A DNA stretch of 64,000 nucleotides from Knoellia aerolata DSM 18566. Lineage in GTDB: Bacteria > Actinomycetota > Actinomycetes > Actinomycetales > Dermatophilaceae. Below are positions 34,249 through 43,290 of the stretch, in pieces; the stretch's first letter is position 1; every line of letters starts with the position of its first letter. The stretch is taken from contig NZ_AVPL01000006.1 of the NCBI RefSeq assembly GCF_000768695.1, positions 1 to 64,000 on the forward strand, given 5' to 3'. Made by a program: the position numbers and the translations under genes. The notes below the pieces were generated by a model that saw nothing but the letters and a program-made list of their open reading frames with translations, made no database searches and had not been told where the DNA came from.

Positions 34249-34897
34249 CGTCGCCGGCATCCCGCTCGACGCCGTCGAGTTCTACCGCGCGCTCGAGCTC
34301 GCCAACTCGCGTGAGTGGTGGGCCGCCAACAAGGAGCGGTATGCCGCGAGCGTCCGCGAGCCCATGGCGCACCTCGGTGACGTGCTCACCGAGGAGTTCG
34401 GCGAGCCCAGGCTGTTCCGGCCGAACCGCGACGTCCGCTTCAGCAAGGACAAGGCGCCGTACAAGAACCACCAGGGGCTGTTCGTCGCGACCTCCGCGCG
34501 GATGGGCTGGTACGTCCAGGTCGGCGCCGACGGCCTCCGGACCGCCGGTGGGTTCTATGCCTCCGAGCCCGACCAGGTGGCCCGCTACCGGGCCTCGGTC
34601 GCCGACGACGTGGTCGGCGACCGGCTCATGGCCGTCGTCGACGCGTTGTCGGACAACGGTTTCGAGATCGGGGGGGACGTCCTCGCGACGCGACCACGCG
34701 GCATACGCCCCGACCATCCACGACTGGAGCTGCTGCGGCACCGGACCCTCACGGCGTCCCGGGACCACGGCACGCCGGACTGGCTGGAGACCGACGAGGT
34801 CGCCGACCGGGTGCGCGAGGACTGGGTGGCGCTGCGGCCACTCATCGAGTGGTGCGACCAGTACGTCGGCGCCAGCGACAGGCCGGGGAGGCGGTGA
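34217..34897 (+). CDS. DUF2461 family protein
   Basis: 226 residues. VEFYRALELANSREWWAANK and RPNRDVRFSKDKAPYKNHQG are the hallmark DUF2461 (TIGR02453) blocks. GGFYASEPDQVARYRA follows. The function of the family is not known. The ATG at 34217 sits behind GAGGAGG and overlaps the LLM-hemerythrin gene by 32 bp, so expression is coupled. No membrane or signal features are visible, so it is probably cytoplasmic. Confidence 0.86.
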   Translation: MTRSPSTASADVAGIPLDAVEFYRALELANSREWWAANKERYAASVREPMAHLGDVLTEEFGEPRLFRPNRDVRFSKDKAPYKNHQGLFVATSARMGWYVQVGADGLRTAGGFYASEPDQVARYRASVADDVVGDRLMAVVDALSDNGFEIGGDVLATRPRGIRPDHPRLELLRHRTLTASRDHGTPDWLETDEVADRVREDWVALRPLIEWCDQYVGASDRPGRR

Positions 34898-35310
34898 TGG
34901 CCCGCCGCGCGAGGCCGAGCGACGTCGACGCCATCGCCGGCGCCCTGCCCGAGACCGAGCTCGGCATCTCGTGGGGCGACCGGCCGACGTGGAAGGTCCG
35001 TGGCAAGGGCTTCCTGCTCTACCGCATGCCGCACAGGACCGCCGTCGACCCCGAGACGGGGGAGATGTGGGACGACCTCCTCGTCGTGTTCACGCCGGAC
35101 ATGGGGGTGAAGCAGTCCCTCGTCGAGGCCGACAACCCGTTCTTCGACATCCCGCACTTCCGCAACCATCCGGGTGTGCTCGTGCGGCTCTCCCGCATCG
35201 GCGAGATCGACCGCGACGAGCTCGAGGAGATCATCGTCGAGGCGTGGGCGGCCAAGGCTCCCAAGAAGCTCGTCCGCGACCACCTCGGCCCTGACACACT
35301 GGCGCCATGA
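34897..35310 (+). CDS. MmcQ/YjbR family DNA-binding-fold protein
   Basis: 137 residues with the CyaY/YjbR-like pattern: PSDVDAIAGALPETELGISW, PTWKVRGKGFLLYR and a C-terminal helix ending KKLVRDHLGP. The fold resembles a DNA-binding domain of the MmcQ group, but function is unknown. The ATG shares one base with the DUF2461 stop (TGATG), making the third gene of the LLM-hemerythrin operon. A hairpin at 35360-35384 follows. Confidence 0.83.
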   Translation: MARRARPSDVDAIAGALPETELGISWGDRPTWKVRGKGFLLYRMPHRTAVDPETGEMWDDLLVVFTPDMGVKQSLVEADNPFFDIPHFRNHPGVLVRLSRIGEIDRDELEEIIVEAWAAKAPKKLVRDHLGPDTLAP

Positions 35311-35359
35311 GCGCCCGGGCCCTCGATGTGGGCGAGTCAGGACAGGAGGCCCGGCAGCG

Positions 35360-35384
35360 GGCCGTTCGGCCCGGCTGAACGGCC
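35360..35384 (+). terminator. 8-bp stem-loop just before a small gene
   Basis: GGCCGTTC pairs with GAACGGCC around a 9-nt loop. It ends one base before the ATG at 35386. It may end the upstream operon or hold back translation of the 47-residue gene. There is no U-tract. Confidence 0.45.
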
Positions 35385-35385
35385 G

Positions 35386-35529
35386 ATGAGCGGCTGGCAG
35401 TCGCTGCCACCGGACATGACCGACGCCGACGCCGCTGACTGGTTCGATCGGGCTCGCACGCACATCGAGACCCTTCCGCCCAAGGTGCGCAAGCCGACGA
35501 AGAAGGCCGGGGGACGTCCGACGAGCTAG
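35386..35529 (+). CDS. small 47-residue protein, uncharacterised
   Basis: The frame from ATG at 35386 encodes an acidic first half (LPPDMTDADAADWFDRARTH) and a basic lysine-rich tail (KVRKPTKKAGG). There is no signal or membrane segment. No ribosome site is visible because a stem-loop lies immediately before the start. It is convergent with kynA, 31 bp away. The composition looks protein-like, but conservation is untested, so it may not be a gene. Confidence 0.42.
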   Translation: MSGWQSLPPDMTDADAADWFDRARTHIETLPPKVRKPTKKAGGRPTS

Positions 35530-35560
35530 CCGGCGCGAGCTCCCGTTCCAGCGGGGCCGG

Positions 35561-36430
35561 TCAGCGCGGGGGTTCGCGGATCGCGGTGCGCACCGAGAAC
35601 AGCTCGGGGAAGAAGGTGAGCTCCAGGGCGCGCTGCAGGAACCCGACGCCGCTCGAGCCACCCGTGCCCGTCTTCATCCCGATGACCCGCTGCACCGTCT
35701 TGAGGTGACGGAAGCGCCACAGCTGGAAGTTGTCCTCGAGGTCGACGAGCTCCTCGCACGCCTCGTAGACGTCCCAGTGCTTCTCGGCGTCCTCGTAGAC
35801 GGTGGTGAACAGCCGGACGAGCTCGTCGTTCGGGACGTGGGCGACGCTCACGTCCCGGTCGAGGATCTCCTTCGGCACGGCATACCCCCGCCGCGCGAGG
35901 TGGCGCAGGAACTCGTCGTAGATGCTCGGGGCCTCGAGGAGCTCCTCGAGCATCGCGTGGGCCTTCGGGTCGGCCTCGTGGACCTTGAGCATGCCGCGGT
36001 GCTTGTTGCCGAGCATGAACTCGACCCCGCGGTACTGCCACGACTGGAAGCCGGACGCGTGGCCGAGGTAGCCGCGGAACTGGCTGTACTCGGTCGGCGT
36101 GAGGGTGGCGAGCACCGACCACTGGTCGGTGAGCGTGCGCTGGATGTGCTTGACCCGGGCGATGCGCTTGAGGGCCACCCGCATCTCGTCCTGGGCGAGC
36201 AGCGCTGCCGCGGAGCGCAGCTCGTGGAGGACGAGCTTGAGCCACAGCTCCGACGTCTGGTGCTGGATGATGAAGAGCATCTCGTCGTGGTGCTCGGGGT
36301 CGCTCACCGGGTGCTGTGCGCTGAGGAGCTCGTCGATCGCGAGGTAGGAGCCGTAGCTCATCTCCTTGGCGAAGTCGGTGTGGATGCCTTCCTCGATCGG
36401 CCGGGTGTTGTCCTGCGACGTCGTGCTCAT
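35561..36430 (-). CDS. kynA: tryptophan 2,3-dioxygenase
   Basis: 289 residues, the usual size. It opens tryptophan to N-formylkynurenine using heme and O2, the first step of the kynurenine pathway. [20 protein letters not shown] is the family signature. [20 protein letters not shown] and [26 protein letters not shown] carry the other conserved and heme-ligand regions. No other kyn genes are nearby. On the minus strand TAAGGT (36438-36443) lies 7 nt before the ATG at 36430, so the transcript is probably leaderless. It overlaps the -10 of the divergent ABC gene. Confidence 0.95.
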   Translation of the reverse strand: MSTTSQDNTRPIEEGIHTDFAKEMSYGSYLAIDELLSAQHPVSDPEHHDEMLFIIQHQTSELWLKLVLHELRSAAALLAQDEMRVALKRIARVKHIQRTLTDQWSVLATLTPTEYSQFRGYLGHASGFQSWQYRGVEFMLGNKHRGMLKVHEADPKAHAMLEELLEAPSIYDEFLRHLARRGYAVPKEILDRDVSVAHVPNDELVRLFTTVYEDAEKHWDVYEACEELVDLEDNFQLWRFRHLKTVQRVIGMKTGTGGSSGVGFLQRALELTFFPELFSVRTAIREPPR

Positions 36431-36437
36431 GGGGCCC

Positions 36438-36447
36438 ACCTTAGGGT
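36438..36447. promoter_or_regulatory. overlapping divergent -10 boxes of kynA and ABC exporter
   Basis: Reading the minus strand, TAAGGT (36443-36438) serves kynA. Reading the plus strand, TAGGGT (36442-36447) serves the ABC gene. They share two bases. Each lies 7 nt before its start codon (36430 and 36455), so both would be leaderless. RNA polymerase could not occupy both -10 boxes at once. Confidence 0.55.
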
Positions 36448-36454
36448 GGTGCCG

Positions 36455-38233
36455 GTGACTCGCCCCGCCGGCCCGGACCGCCCGCTCATCGCCCTCTGGG
36501 AGCGGCACCGCCGCTACCGTGGCCGGCTCGTGGCCGCCGTGACGATGTCCACCGTCAACAAGGTCGCCGACGTCGTGCCCGAGCTGCTCATCGGGGCAGC
36601 GGTGGACGTCGTCGTCCGGGGCGACGACTCGTTCGTGGGCTCGGTGCTCGGCATCGAGTCGCGCTACACCCAGCTCGCGTGGCTGGCCGCGATCAACGTC
36701 GTCGTCTGGGTCATCGAGTCCGCCTCGCAGTACGTCGCCGACGTGCTCTGGCGGGGACTGGCCCAGGGGATCGAGCACGACCTCCGGGTGGAGGCGTACG
36801 ACCACGCGCAGCACCTGGACATGTCGTGGCACGAGGGCCGGGCGAGCGGCACCACGCTGGCGACGCTCAACGACGACGTCAACCAGCTCGAGCGGTTCCT
36901 CGACGTCGGGGCTGCCGCGATCCTCCAGACCGTGCTCAACGTGCTGCTCGTCGGGGCCGTGTTCGCGGCGGCCAGCGGTCAGCTCTTCGTCCTCGCGTTC
37001 CTGCCGATCCCGGTGGTCATCGCCGGGTCGCTGCTCTTCCAGCGCCGGCTGGAGCCGCTCTACGCGCGGGTGCGGGAGACGGTGGGGGACCTCTCGGGCG
37101 CGCTGAGTGCCAACCTCGCCGGCATCGCCACCATCAAGGCGTTCACCGCGGAGTCGCGCGAGCGGGACCGGATCGCCGTCCTCTCCACGGCCTACCGGGA
37201 GGCCAACGTCGACGCGATCCGCTCCAGTGCCGCGTTCGTCCCGCTCGTCCGGATGGCCATCCTCGCCGGCTTCACCTGCACGCTCCTCTTCGGTGGGTGG
37301 GCGACCCTGCGCGGCGACCTGGAGATCGGCCTCTACTCCGTGCTCGTGTTCATGACCCAGCGACTGCTCTGGCCGCTCACGGAGGTGGCGACGGTGCTCG
37401 ACCTCTACCAGCGCGGACGGGCCTCCGCGGGCCGGATCCTGCGGCTGCTCGACGAGCCGGTCACCGTCCCGGCGGGGACGGATGCCCTGCAGCGTCCGGT
37501 GCGGGGGGCGGTGGAGCTCAGGGGGGTGCGCGCCGGGTACGGCGAGGGGCCGGTGGTCCTTCACGGCCTCGACATGGTGATCCCGGCGGGGGAGACCCAC
37601 GCGATCGTCGGCGCCACCGGGTCGGGGAAGTCCACGCTGCTGCGCCTCGTGCTCCGCTTCGACGACCCCCGGGAGGGGGCGGTGCTCCTCGACGGGCGCG
37701 ACGTGCGTGAGCTCGATTGGGACTCGCTGCGCGGGTCGATGGGCTACGTCGCCCAGGACGTCTACATCTTCTCGGGGTCGGTGGCCGACAACATCGCCTA
37801 CGGGCGTCCCGACGCCAGCCGGGCGGAGATCCGCGCCGCGGCGGTGGCGGCGGCCGCCGTCGACTTCATCGACGCGCTGCCCGACGGGTTCGCGTCGCAC
37901 CTGGGCGAGCGCGGCGTCAACCTCTCGGGCGGCCAGCGGCAGCGCGTCGCCCTCGCGCGAGCCCTCCTGCGCGACCCCGCCGTCCTCGTCCTCGACGAGG
38001 CCACGAGCGCGGTCGACAACGAGACCGAGGCCGCCATCCAGGCATCGCTGCGCCGGGCGACCCTCGACCGGACGGCGATCGTCGTCGCCCACCGGCTCTC
38101 GACGGTGCGGCACGCGCACCGCATCTGGGTCCTCGACGACGGCCAGGTGGCCGAGTCCGGAACCCACGAGGAGCTGCTGGCCTCCGGCGGCATCTACGCC
38201 TCGCTGTGGAAGGTGCAGACGGGCGAGCTCTGA
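36455..38233 (+). CDS. ABC exporter (fused permease/ATPase half-transporter)
   Basis: 592 residues. The N-terminal permease has six hydrophobic spans (about 15-300). The ATPase has Walker [19 protein letters not shown]-loop [11 protein letters not shown], signature [14 protein letters not shown], Walker [11 protein letters not shown] and H-loop VVAHRLSTV. It acts as a dimer exporting lipids, peptides or drugs. The start GTG at 36455 fits TAGGGT 7 nt upstream; GTG at 36446 or 36449 are alternatives. It diverges from kynA. Its substrate is unknown. Confidence 0.92.
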   Translation: MTRPAGPDRPLIALWERHRRYRGRLVAAVTMSTVNKVADVVPELLIGAAVDVVVRGDDSFVGSVLGIESRYTQLAWLAAINVVVWVIESASQYVADVLWRGLAQGIEHDLRVEAYDHAQHLDMSWHEGRASGTTLATLNDDVNQLERFLDVGAAAILQTVLNVLLVGAVFAAASGQLFVLAFLPIPVVIAGSLLFQRRLEPLYARVRETVGDLSGALSANLAGIATIKAFTAESRERDRIAVLSTAYREANVDAIRSSAAFVPLVRMAILAGFTCTLLFGGWATLRGDLEIGLYSVLVFMTQRLLWPLTEVATVLDLYQRGRASAGRILRLLDEPVTVPAGTDALQRPVRGAVELRGVRAGYGEGPVVLHGLDMVIPAGETHAIVGATGSGKSTLLRLVLRFDDPREGAVLLDGRDVRELDWDSLRGSMGYVAQDVYIFSGSVADNIAYGRPDASRAEIRAAAVAAAAVDFIDALPDGFASHLGERGVNLSGGQRQRVALARALLRDPAVLVLDEATSAVDNETEAAIQASLRRATLDRTAIVVAHRLSTVRHAHRIWVLDDGQVAESGTHEELLASGGIYASLWKVQTGEL

Positions 38234-38291
38234 GCGGCCCACGTGCTGGCGCGGGCCGGTCGCTCGCCGGCGCATGTGCTGGACTTCCGGC

Positions 38292-38969
38292 ATGGATCAC
38301 AGCGCAGTCGTCCTCGTCGCCCACGGCACCCGGGATGCGCGCGGGGCCGACACCGTGCGGCGGCTGGCGGCCCGCGTCGCCGGCGCCGTGCCGGCGCAGG
38401 AGGTGCGTCTGGCCTACGTCGACGTGCAGGAGCCGCTCGTCACGGAGGTGCTCGACGACCTGATGACCCGGCACGACGCGGTGCTCGTCGTGCCGCTCCT
38501 GCTCAGCCGGGGCTTCCACGTCGACGTCGACATCGCGCAGGCCGTCGCCGCGCACCCGGGCTCGCGCGCCGTGGCGCAGCTGGGTCCGGACCCGCTCCTC
38601 GCCGAGCGCATGGTGCAGGGACTCGAGGCAGCCGGTGTGCCCTCGACCGCGCACGTCGTCATGGCCGCGGCCGGCTCGAGCCGGGCGGAGGCGGCCGAGG
38701 ACGTCGAGGCCGCCGCGGACCAGCTCGACGAGCGGTGGGGCGGCCCGGTGACCGTCGCCTACGCCGCGGGCACCGCGCCCTCTGTCCCCCATGCGGTGGC
38801 CGCGGCCCGGGCCGACGGTGCGACGTCGGTCGCCGTCGCGGCCTACCTGCTGGCGGAGGGCTTCTTCCACGACCGCCTGGCCGACGCGGGAGCGGACCAC
38901 GTCACCGCGCCCCTCGGCGACGACGACGCGGTCCTCGCCGTCATCCTGTCCCGCCTCACCACGGCCTGA
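38292..38969 (+). CDS. CbiX/SirB-like sirohydrochlorin chelatase
   Basis: 225 residues. [20 protein letters not shown] carries the metal-binding histidine, and [20 protein letters not shown] carries a second conserved histidine pair in the fold. A tandem second half ([20 protein letters not shown]) has lost the His. This is a class-II chelatase inserting Fe or Co into sirohydrochlorin. No cysG, cobalamin or nitrite reductase gene is adjacent. TGGACT lies 6 nt before the ATG at 38292, suggesting a leaderless start. Confidence 0.86.
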   Translation: MDHSAVVLVAHGTRDARGADTVRRLAARVAGAVPAQEVRLAYVDVQEPLVTEVLDDLMTRHDAVLVVPLLLSRGFHVDVDIAQAVAAHPGSRAVAQLGPDPLLAERMVQGLEAAGVPSTAHVVMAAAGSSRAEAAEDVEAAADQLDERWGGPVTVAYAAGTAPSVPHAVAAARADGATSVAVAAYLLAEGFFHDRLADAGADHVTAPLGDDDAVLAVILSRLTTA

Positions 38970-38976
38970 CCCCGGG

Positions 38977-39369
38977 TCAACCCACCGGGAGGTCGTGGGC
39001 GACGGCGTGGTGCGGCTCGTAGAGCATCATGTCGTCGGCGCCGGGCACGGCCATGAAGACGAGGACCCCGAACCCCCGGTCGACCGGGTCGGTCGTGAAC
39101 TCGGCCCCCCGCGCGCGGAGCTCGTCCATGGTCGCCGCGAGGTCGTCGCACATGAGAGAGATGGAGTGGTGACGCGGCGCGTGGTCGTCGCCCTCACCGG
39201 ACGTCGGATGCACGCCGAGCTCGCTCGGGCCCGAGCGGAAGATGGGCCACTCGGGTTCGCCCTCGGCCACCTCGTCCGCGGCGGAGGGCCACCGCAGGAC
39301 GTCGCGGAAGAAGGCTCGGGTCGCCGGGGCGTCGTCCGAGTAGACCAGGGTGTGGACCGCGGTGATCAT
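38977..39369 (-). CDS. VOC family (glyoxalase/bleomycin-resistance fold) protein
   Basis: 130 residues with the paired beta-alpha-beta modules: AVHTLVYSDDAPATRAFFRD in the first and HHSISLMCDDLAATMDELRA in the second, then GFGVLVFMAVPG and a final MMLYEPH. Substrate is unknown. TACCGT (39376-39381 as ACGGTA) lies 6 nt before the ATG at 39369 on this strand, and GGAGGG is also present there, so either start mode is possible. It is convergent with the chelatase gene. Confidence 0.82.
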   Translation of the reverse strand: MITAVHTLVYSDDAPATRAFFRDVLRWPSAADEVAEGEPEWPIFRSGPSELGVHPTSGEGDDHAPRHHSISLMCDDLAATMDELRARGAEFTTDPVDRGFGVLVFMAVPGADDMMLYEPHHAVAHDLPVG

Positions 39370-39424
39370 CCCTCCACGGTAGGCCGGTCGGACCGCCTGC
39401 GGCAGGTCCTTGACGCGATGCCGC

Positions 39425-40507
39425 TCAGGTCGTGATGTCGCGGTGCCAGGACTCGGTCCGGTACACCGTGCCCCACCCCATCGAGACGTAGAGACCGTTT
39501 GCCCCGGTCGGCGAGTCGTCGTCGACCTCGAGCCCCACCCGGCTGTGCCCGCGCTGCGCGGCGTCCCGGATCACGGTGTGGAGCAGGGCCTTGGCGACGC
39601 CCCGTCCCCGGGACAGGCGGTGGACGCCGATGTAGTCGACGTAGGAGCCGAACGCGCCCGATGCGTCGGGCGGCAGGATCGTCGCGACGAGAGCGCCGCC
39701 GGGCACGACCTCGCCCTCGACCTCGAGCTCGGCGATCCACCAGTGGTCCCAGCGGTGACCGGGGTCCTCCCGCAGCCGTGACAGGAACTCCGGGAACGAC
39801 TCGCGGTAGCTGTTGAAGTGGTCGGCGAACGACTCCTCGAGCATCCGGTGCACCGTCTGCAGGTCGGCGGCCACCGGCAGCCCGTTGTCGTGCTTGCGGA
39901 CCCGTCGGATCCTCACGCCCTCCCGAGGCCCGGGCAGCGCCCCGGCCGCGGCCTCCTCGGGCCGCACCGGTCTCGACATCTGCAGCCAGGACCGCGTGTG
40001 GCGGTAGCCCGCGGCCGAGAGCCAGCGGCGCTGGCGCCCGTCGTCGGCGTAGGCGCCGGAGTCGAGCTGGGTGCCGGGGAGGTCCCGGCCGCCGGCGATG
40101 ACGCGTCCCGCCTCCTCCGACCACGCGAACAGGGCGGTCGCCAGCGCGTCGGCGTGCGGCTCGTCGAGGGCCGGGTCGACGAGCACCTCGACGAGGGTGC
40201 GTCCGGCCGCGCGGTCGTGGATCGACGCCCAGCCGACGACCCGGCCGTCGGCGTCGGCCACGACAGCCTGGTGGCGCGTCCACGACCCGGTGCCGGCGAC
40301 GTTGCTCTCGACCGTGTCGGAGTCGACCGAGCCGGACCCCTTGACCGCCCGCTGGTGCGCCTCGGAGAGGGCCACGAGCGCGACCACGTCGTCGCGCGAG
40401 GGGACGCGCGCGACCCAGCCGTCCGGCATACCGGAGAGGTCGGGCAGCCCGGACTGGTGCGGCGGGATCTCGGTCTCGGACAGCGGGTCCGGCGTCTCGG
40501 CGCTCAC
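39425..40507 (-). CDS. GNAT family acetyltransferase with two domains (MshD-like)
   Basis: 360 residues built of two GNAT domains, as in mycothiol synthase MshD. The N-terminal module (about 30-165) ends VIAGGRDLPGTQLDSGAYAD and has lost the acetyl-CoA loop. The C-terminal module has VDYIGVHRLSRGRGVAKALL, the QxxGxG/A acetyl-CoA loop. It could be an acetyltransferase of unknown substrate or a paralogue of MshD. It overlaps the HAD hydrolase gene by 4 bp at its 5' end, so they are co-translated. Confidence 0.84.
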   Translation of the reverse strand: MSAETPDPLSETEIPPHQSGLPDLSGMPDGWVARVPSRDDVVALVALSEAHQRAVKGSGSVDSDTVESNVAGTGSWTRHQAVVADADGRVVGWASIHDRAAGRTLVEVLVDPALDEPHADALATALFAWSEEAGRVIAGGRDLPGTQLDSGAYADDGRQRRWLSAAGYRHTRSWLQMSRPVRPEEAAAGALPGPREGVRIRRVRKHDNGLPVAADLQTVHRMLEESFADHFNSYRESFPEFLSRLREDPGHRWDHWWIAELEVEGEVVPGGALVATILPPDASGAFGSYVDYIGVHRLSRGRGVAKALLHTVIRDAAQRGHSRVGLEVDDDSPTGANGLYVSMGWGTVYRTESWHRDITT

Positions 40508-41301
40508 GCGATGGGTCCGCCCGTCGCGACGAGCGGGACGAGGTCGGCGATCGAGTCCATCACCGCGGTCGGGCGGTACGGGAAGTGCTCCACCTGGGCC
40601 GGGGTGGTCGATCCGGTGAGCACGAGGACGGTGCGCAGCCCCGCCTCGAGACCCGACACGACGTCGGTGTCCATCCGGTCGCCGATCATCACCGTCGACT
40701 CGGAGTGGGCGTCGAGGCGGTTGAGGGCGCTGCGCATCATGAGCGGGTTCGGCTTCCCGACGTAGTAGGGCTGGCGGCCGGTCGCGGTCGAGATGAGCGC
40801 GGCGACCGACCCCGTCGCCGGGAGGATGCCCTCCGGTGACGGGCCGCTGACGTCCGGGTTGGTCGCGATGAAGCGGGCGCCCTTCTCGATGAGCCGGATC
40901 GCCTGGGTGATCTGCTCGAAGGAGTAGGTGCGCGTCTCGCCGAGCACGACGTAGTCCGGCTTGCGGCTCGTGAGGATGTAGCCGACGTCGTGCAGTGCCG
41001 TGGTGAGGCCGGCTTCGCCGACGACGTAGGCCGTGCCCTGCGGCCGCTGGTCCGCGAGAAACTGCGCCGTCGCCATGGCCGAGGTCCAGATCGCCTTCTC
41101 CGGGACGTCGATGCCGCTCGCGAGGAGGCGCGCGCGCAGGTCGCGGGCCGTGTAGATCGAGTTGTTCGTGAGGACGAGGAACGGGCGGCCGGCGCTCTGC
41201 AGTGCCGCGAGGAAGTCGGCGGCTCCGGGGATCGCGTGCTCCTCGTGCACGAGGACGCCGTCCATGTCGGTGAGCCAGGTCTGGACCGCGGGCCCGGTCA
41301 C
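40504..41301 (-). CDS. HAD-IIA family hydrolase (NagD-like phosphatase)
   Basis: 265 residues from GTG at 41301. The nucleophile motif is [13 protein letters not shown] (D12, D14). [15 protein letters not shown] carries motif [13 protein letters not shown] the lysine, and [19 protein letters not shown] motif III/IV. It removes phosphate from a small molecule. A short frame (ATG at 41318, six codons, stop at 41298) overlaps this GTG, and its -10-like GACAAT lies 6 nt upstream; it could couple translation. fumC starts divergently 47 bp away. Confidence 0.88.
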   Translation of the reverse strand: MTGPAVQTWLTDMDGVLVHEEHAIPGAADFLAALQSAGRPFLVLTNNSIYTARDLRARLLASGIDVPEKAIWTSAMATAQFLADQRPQGTAYVVGEAGLTTALHDVGYILTSRKPDYVVLGETRTYSFEQITQAIRLIEKGARFIATNPDVSGPSPEGILPATGSVAALISTATGRQPYYVGKPNPLMMRSALNRLDAHSESTVMIGDRMDTDVVSGLEAGLRTVLVLTGSTTPAQVEHFPYRPTAVMDSIADLVPLVATGGPIA

Positions 41302-41318
41302 TGCGATGCCTCTGTCAT
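41298..41318 (-). promoter_or_regulatory. possible leaderless six-codon upstream ORF of the HAD gene
   Basis: ATG at 41318 opens a 6-residue frame (MTEASQ) whose TGA overlaps the GTG of the HAD gene by two bases. GACAAT at 41325-41330 (minus strand) lies 6 nt before the ATG. It could feed ribosomes to the GTG start. Confidence 0.3.
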
Positions 41319-41336
41319 GGCGCCATTGTCGCGCCT

Positions 41337-41342
41337 TACGGT
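41337..41342 (+). promoter_or_regulatory. -10 box (TACGGT) of fumC
   Basis: TACGGT ends 6 nt before the fumC ATG at 41349, and no RBS is present. It is divergent from the GACAAT of the HAD gene, 7 bp away. Confidence 0.45.
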
Positions 41343-41348
41343 GGAGTC

Positions 41349-42752
41349 ATGGCGCAACCGACCGCACACCGCACCGAATCCGACACGATGGGCAGCATCG
41401 AGGTCCCCGCCGAGGCCTACTGGGGCGCGCAGACCCAGCGCAGCATCGAGAACTTCGACATCGGCCGCGACACCTTCGTCTGGGGCCGCCCGATGATCCG
41501 CGCGCTCGGCATCCTCAAGAAGGCTGCCGCGCTGGCGAACGGCGAGCTGGGCGAGCTCCCCGCCGACGTGGCCGACCTCGTGGCGCGCGCCGCCGACGAC
41601 GTCATCTCGGGCTCGCTCGACGCGCAGTTCCCGCTCGTCGTGTTCCAGACCGGCTCCGGGACGCAGTCCAACATGAACGCCAACGAGGTCGTGTCCAACC
41701 GTGCCATCGAGATCGCGGGCGGCGAGCGCGGCTCCAAGACCCCGGTCCACCCCAACGACCACGTCAACCGCGGCCAGTCGAGCAACGACACCTTCCCGAC
41801 CGCGATGCACATCGCCGTCGTGCTCGAGGTCGTCGAGCGTCTCGAGCCCGCCGTCGCGGAGCTGCGCGCGGTCCTCGACGAGAAGCGGACGGCATACGCC
41901 GACGTCGTCATGGTCGGCCGCACCCACCTCCAGGACGCGACCCCGGTGACGCTCGGACAGGTCTTCGGCGGCTGGGTCGCGCAGGTCGACGAGGCGATGC
42001 TCGCCTTGTCGTATGCCGTCGAGTCGGCTCGTGCGCTCGCCATCGGTGGCACGGCGGTCGGCACCGGGCTCAACGCCCACCCCCGGTTCGGGGCGCTCGC
42101 GGCGGAGAAGATCGCGGCCGAGACCGGGCAGCCGTTCCGCCAGGCACCGGACCTCTTCGCGGCGCTGTCGGCCCACGACGCGCTCGTCGGAGTGAGCGCC
42201 GGCCTGCGCACGCTCGGGGGTGTCCTCATGAAGCTCGCCAACGACGTCCGGTGGTACGCCTCCGGGCCGCGCAACGGGCTCGGCGAGCTGCGCATCCCCG
42301 AGAACGAGCCGGGCTCCTCGATCATGCCGGGCAAGGTCAACCCGACCCAGGCCGAGGCGCTGACGATGGTGGCGACGCGGGTGTTCGGCAACGACGCGAC
42401 CGTGGCGTTCGCCGGCTCGCAGGGCAACTTCCAGCTCAACGTCTACAAGCCGGTGATGGCGCACGCGGTGCTCGAGTCGATCCGGCTCCTCGCCGACGGC
42501 TGCCGGTCGTTCACGGCGCACTGCGCCCGCGGCATCGAGCCGAACGCCGAGCGGATCCGGGCCAACCTCGAGAGCAACCTCATGCTCGTCACGGCGCTCA
42601 ACCGCCACATCGGCTACGACAAGGCGGCGGCCATCGCCAAGAACGCGCACAAGCAGGGGCTGAGCCTGCGCGAGTCGGCGCTCGCGTCGGGTCACGTCAC
42701 GGGCGAGCAGTTCGACGAGTGGGTCGTCCCGGAGGACATGACCCACCCCTGA
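41349..42752 (+). CDS. fumC: class II fumarate hydratase
   Basis: 467 residues, the size of FumC. It interconverts fumarate and malate in the TCA cycle. The signature [20 protein letters not shown] lies near residue 320. [13 protein letters not shown] and the substrate loop [17 protein letters not shown] are present, and [15 protein letters not shown] carries the catalytic His region. It is a soluble tetramer without iron-sulfur. TACGGT 6 nt before the ATG suggests a leaderless transcript. The HAD gene diverges. Confidence 0.97.
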   Translation: MAQPTAHRTESDTMGSIEVPAEAYWGAQTQRSIENFDIGRDTFVWGRPMIRALGILKKAAALANGELGELPADVADLVARAADDVISGSLDAQFPLVVFQTGSGTQSNMNANEVVSNRAIEIAGGERGSKTPVHPNDHVNRGQSSNDTFPTAMHIAVVLEVVERLEPAVAELRAVLDEKRTAYADVVMVGRTHLQDATPVTLGQVFGGWVAQVDEAMLALSYAVESARALAIGGTAVGTGLNAHPRFGALAAEKIAAETGQPFRQAPDLFAALSAHDALVGVSAGLRTLGGVLMKLANDVRWYASGPRNGLGELRIPENEPGSSIMPGKVNPTQAEALTMVATRVFGNDATVAFAGSQGNFQLNVYKPVMAHAVLESIRLLADGCRSFTAHCARGIEPNAERIRANLESNLMLVTALNRHIGYDKAAAIAKNAHKQGLSLRESALASGHVTGEQFDEWVVPEDMTHP

Positions 42753-42807
42753 GCCGGCGGGGACCGGGACGGGCCGGACGGACCGGGACGGACCGGGGTG
42801 CGGTCGG

Positions 42808-43227
42808 TCAGGCCAGGGTCCAGCGGATCGCCGGCGGCCGCACCGCCGCGCACACCGGCCGGCCGCCGGCGTCGGTGAGCGGGAGCCTGGCCTGCAGGGT
42901 CGCGCCCGGGCGAGCGGTCGCCATCTCGGCCGGGTCGAGGACGCCCAGCATGAGCTTGGCGCGGCGGGACGTGACGAACCCCGAGCCGTCGTCGTGGCCC
43001 CAGCAGAGGTAGAGGAACCGGTCGCCGCGCTTGCCCTGCACCCACGGCCCGCGGTAGTCGACGCCGGCCGGGGTGAGGACGACGTCGAGCTCGGCCTCGA
43101 AGGTCATCGACGAACCGGCCACCGGGCGGGGTGCGACGACCTCCCGCCCACGCTGCAGGCCGACGAGGACCTCGTTGCCGGCGACGACCGGCGACGGCAG
43201 CGAGGAGCCCACGATGCGCACGTCCAT
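42808..43227 (-). CDS. DUF5990-like protein
   Basis: 139 residues. The pattern starts [20 protein letters not shown] and has a central [20 protein letters not shown] block and a C-terminal [15 protein letters not shown] stretch, all resembling DUF5990. Function is unknown. It is convergent with fumC and divergent from the GH13 gene by 63 bp. A CAGGAT hexamer lies 6 nt before the ATG on this strand. Confidence 0.65.
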   Translation of the reverse strand: MDVRIVGSSLPSPVVAGNEVLVGLQRGREVVAPRPVAGSSMTFEAELDVVLTPAGVDYRGPWVQGKRGDRFLYLCWGHDDGSGFVTSRRAKLMLGVLDPAEMATARPGATLQARLPLTDAGGRPVCAAVRPPAIRWTLA

Positions 43228-43277
43228 GCCGCCATCCTGCCCGTGGGCCGAGCCGGTGCCGGGTCGCCGCCGCCGAC

Positions 43278-43283
43278 TAGGTT
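43278..43283 (+). promoter_or_regulatory. -10 box (TAGGTT) of the GH13 gene
   Basis: TAGGTT ends 7 nt before the ATG at 43291 with no RBS between. Confidence 0.4.
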
Positions 43284-43290
43284 GGTCGCC

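Noticed and set aside
36431-38293. Upstream extension of kynA to a 910-codon minus-strand frame
   Set aside because: The extra residues are antisense to the ABC exporter and have no domain; the conserved kynA start is the ATG at 36430.
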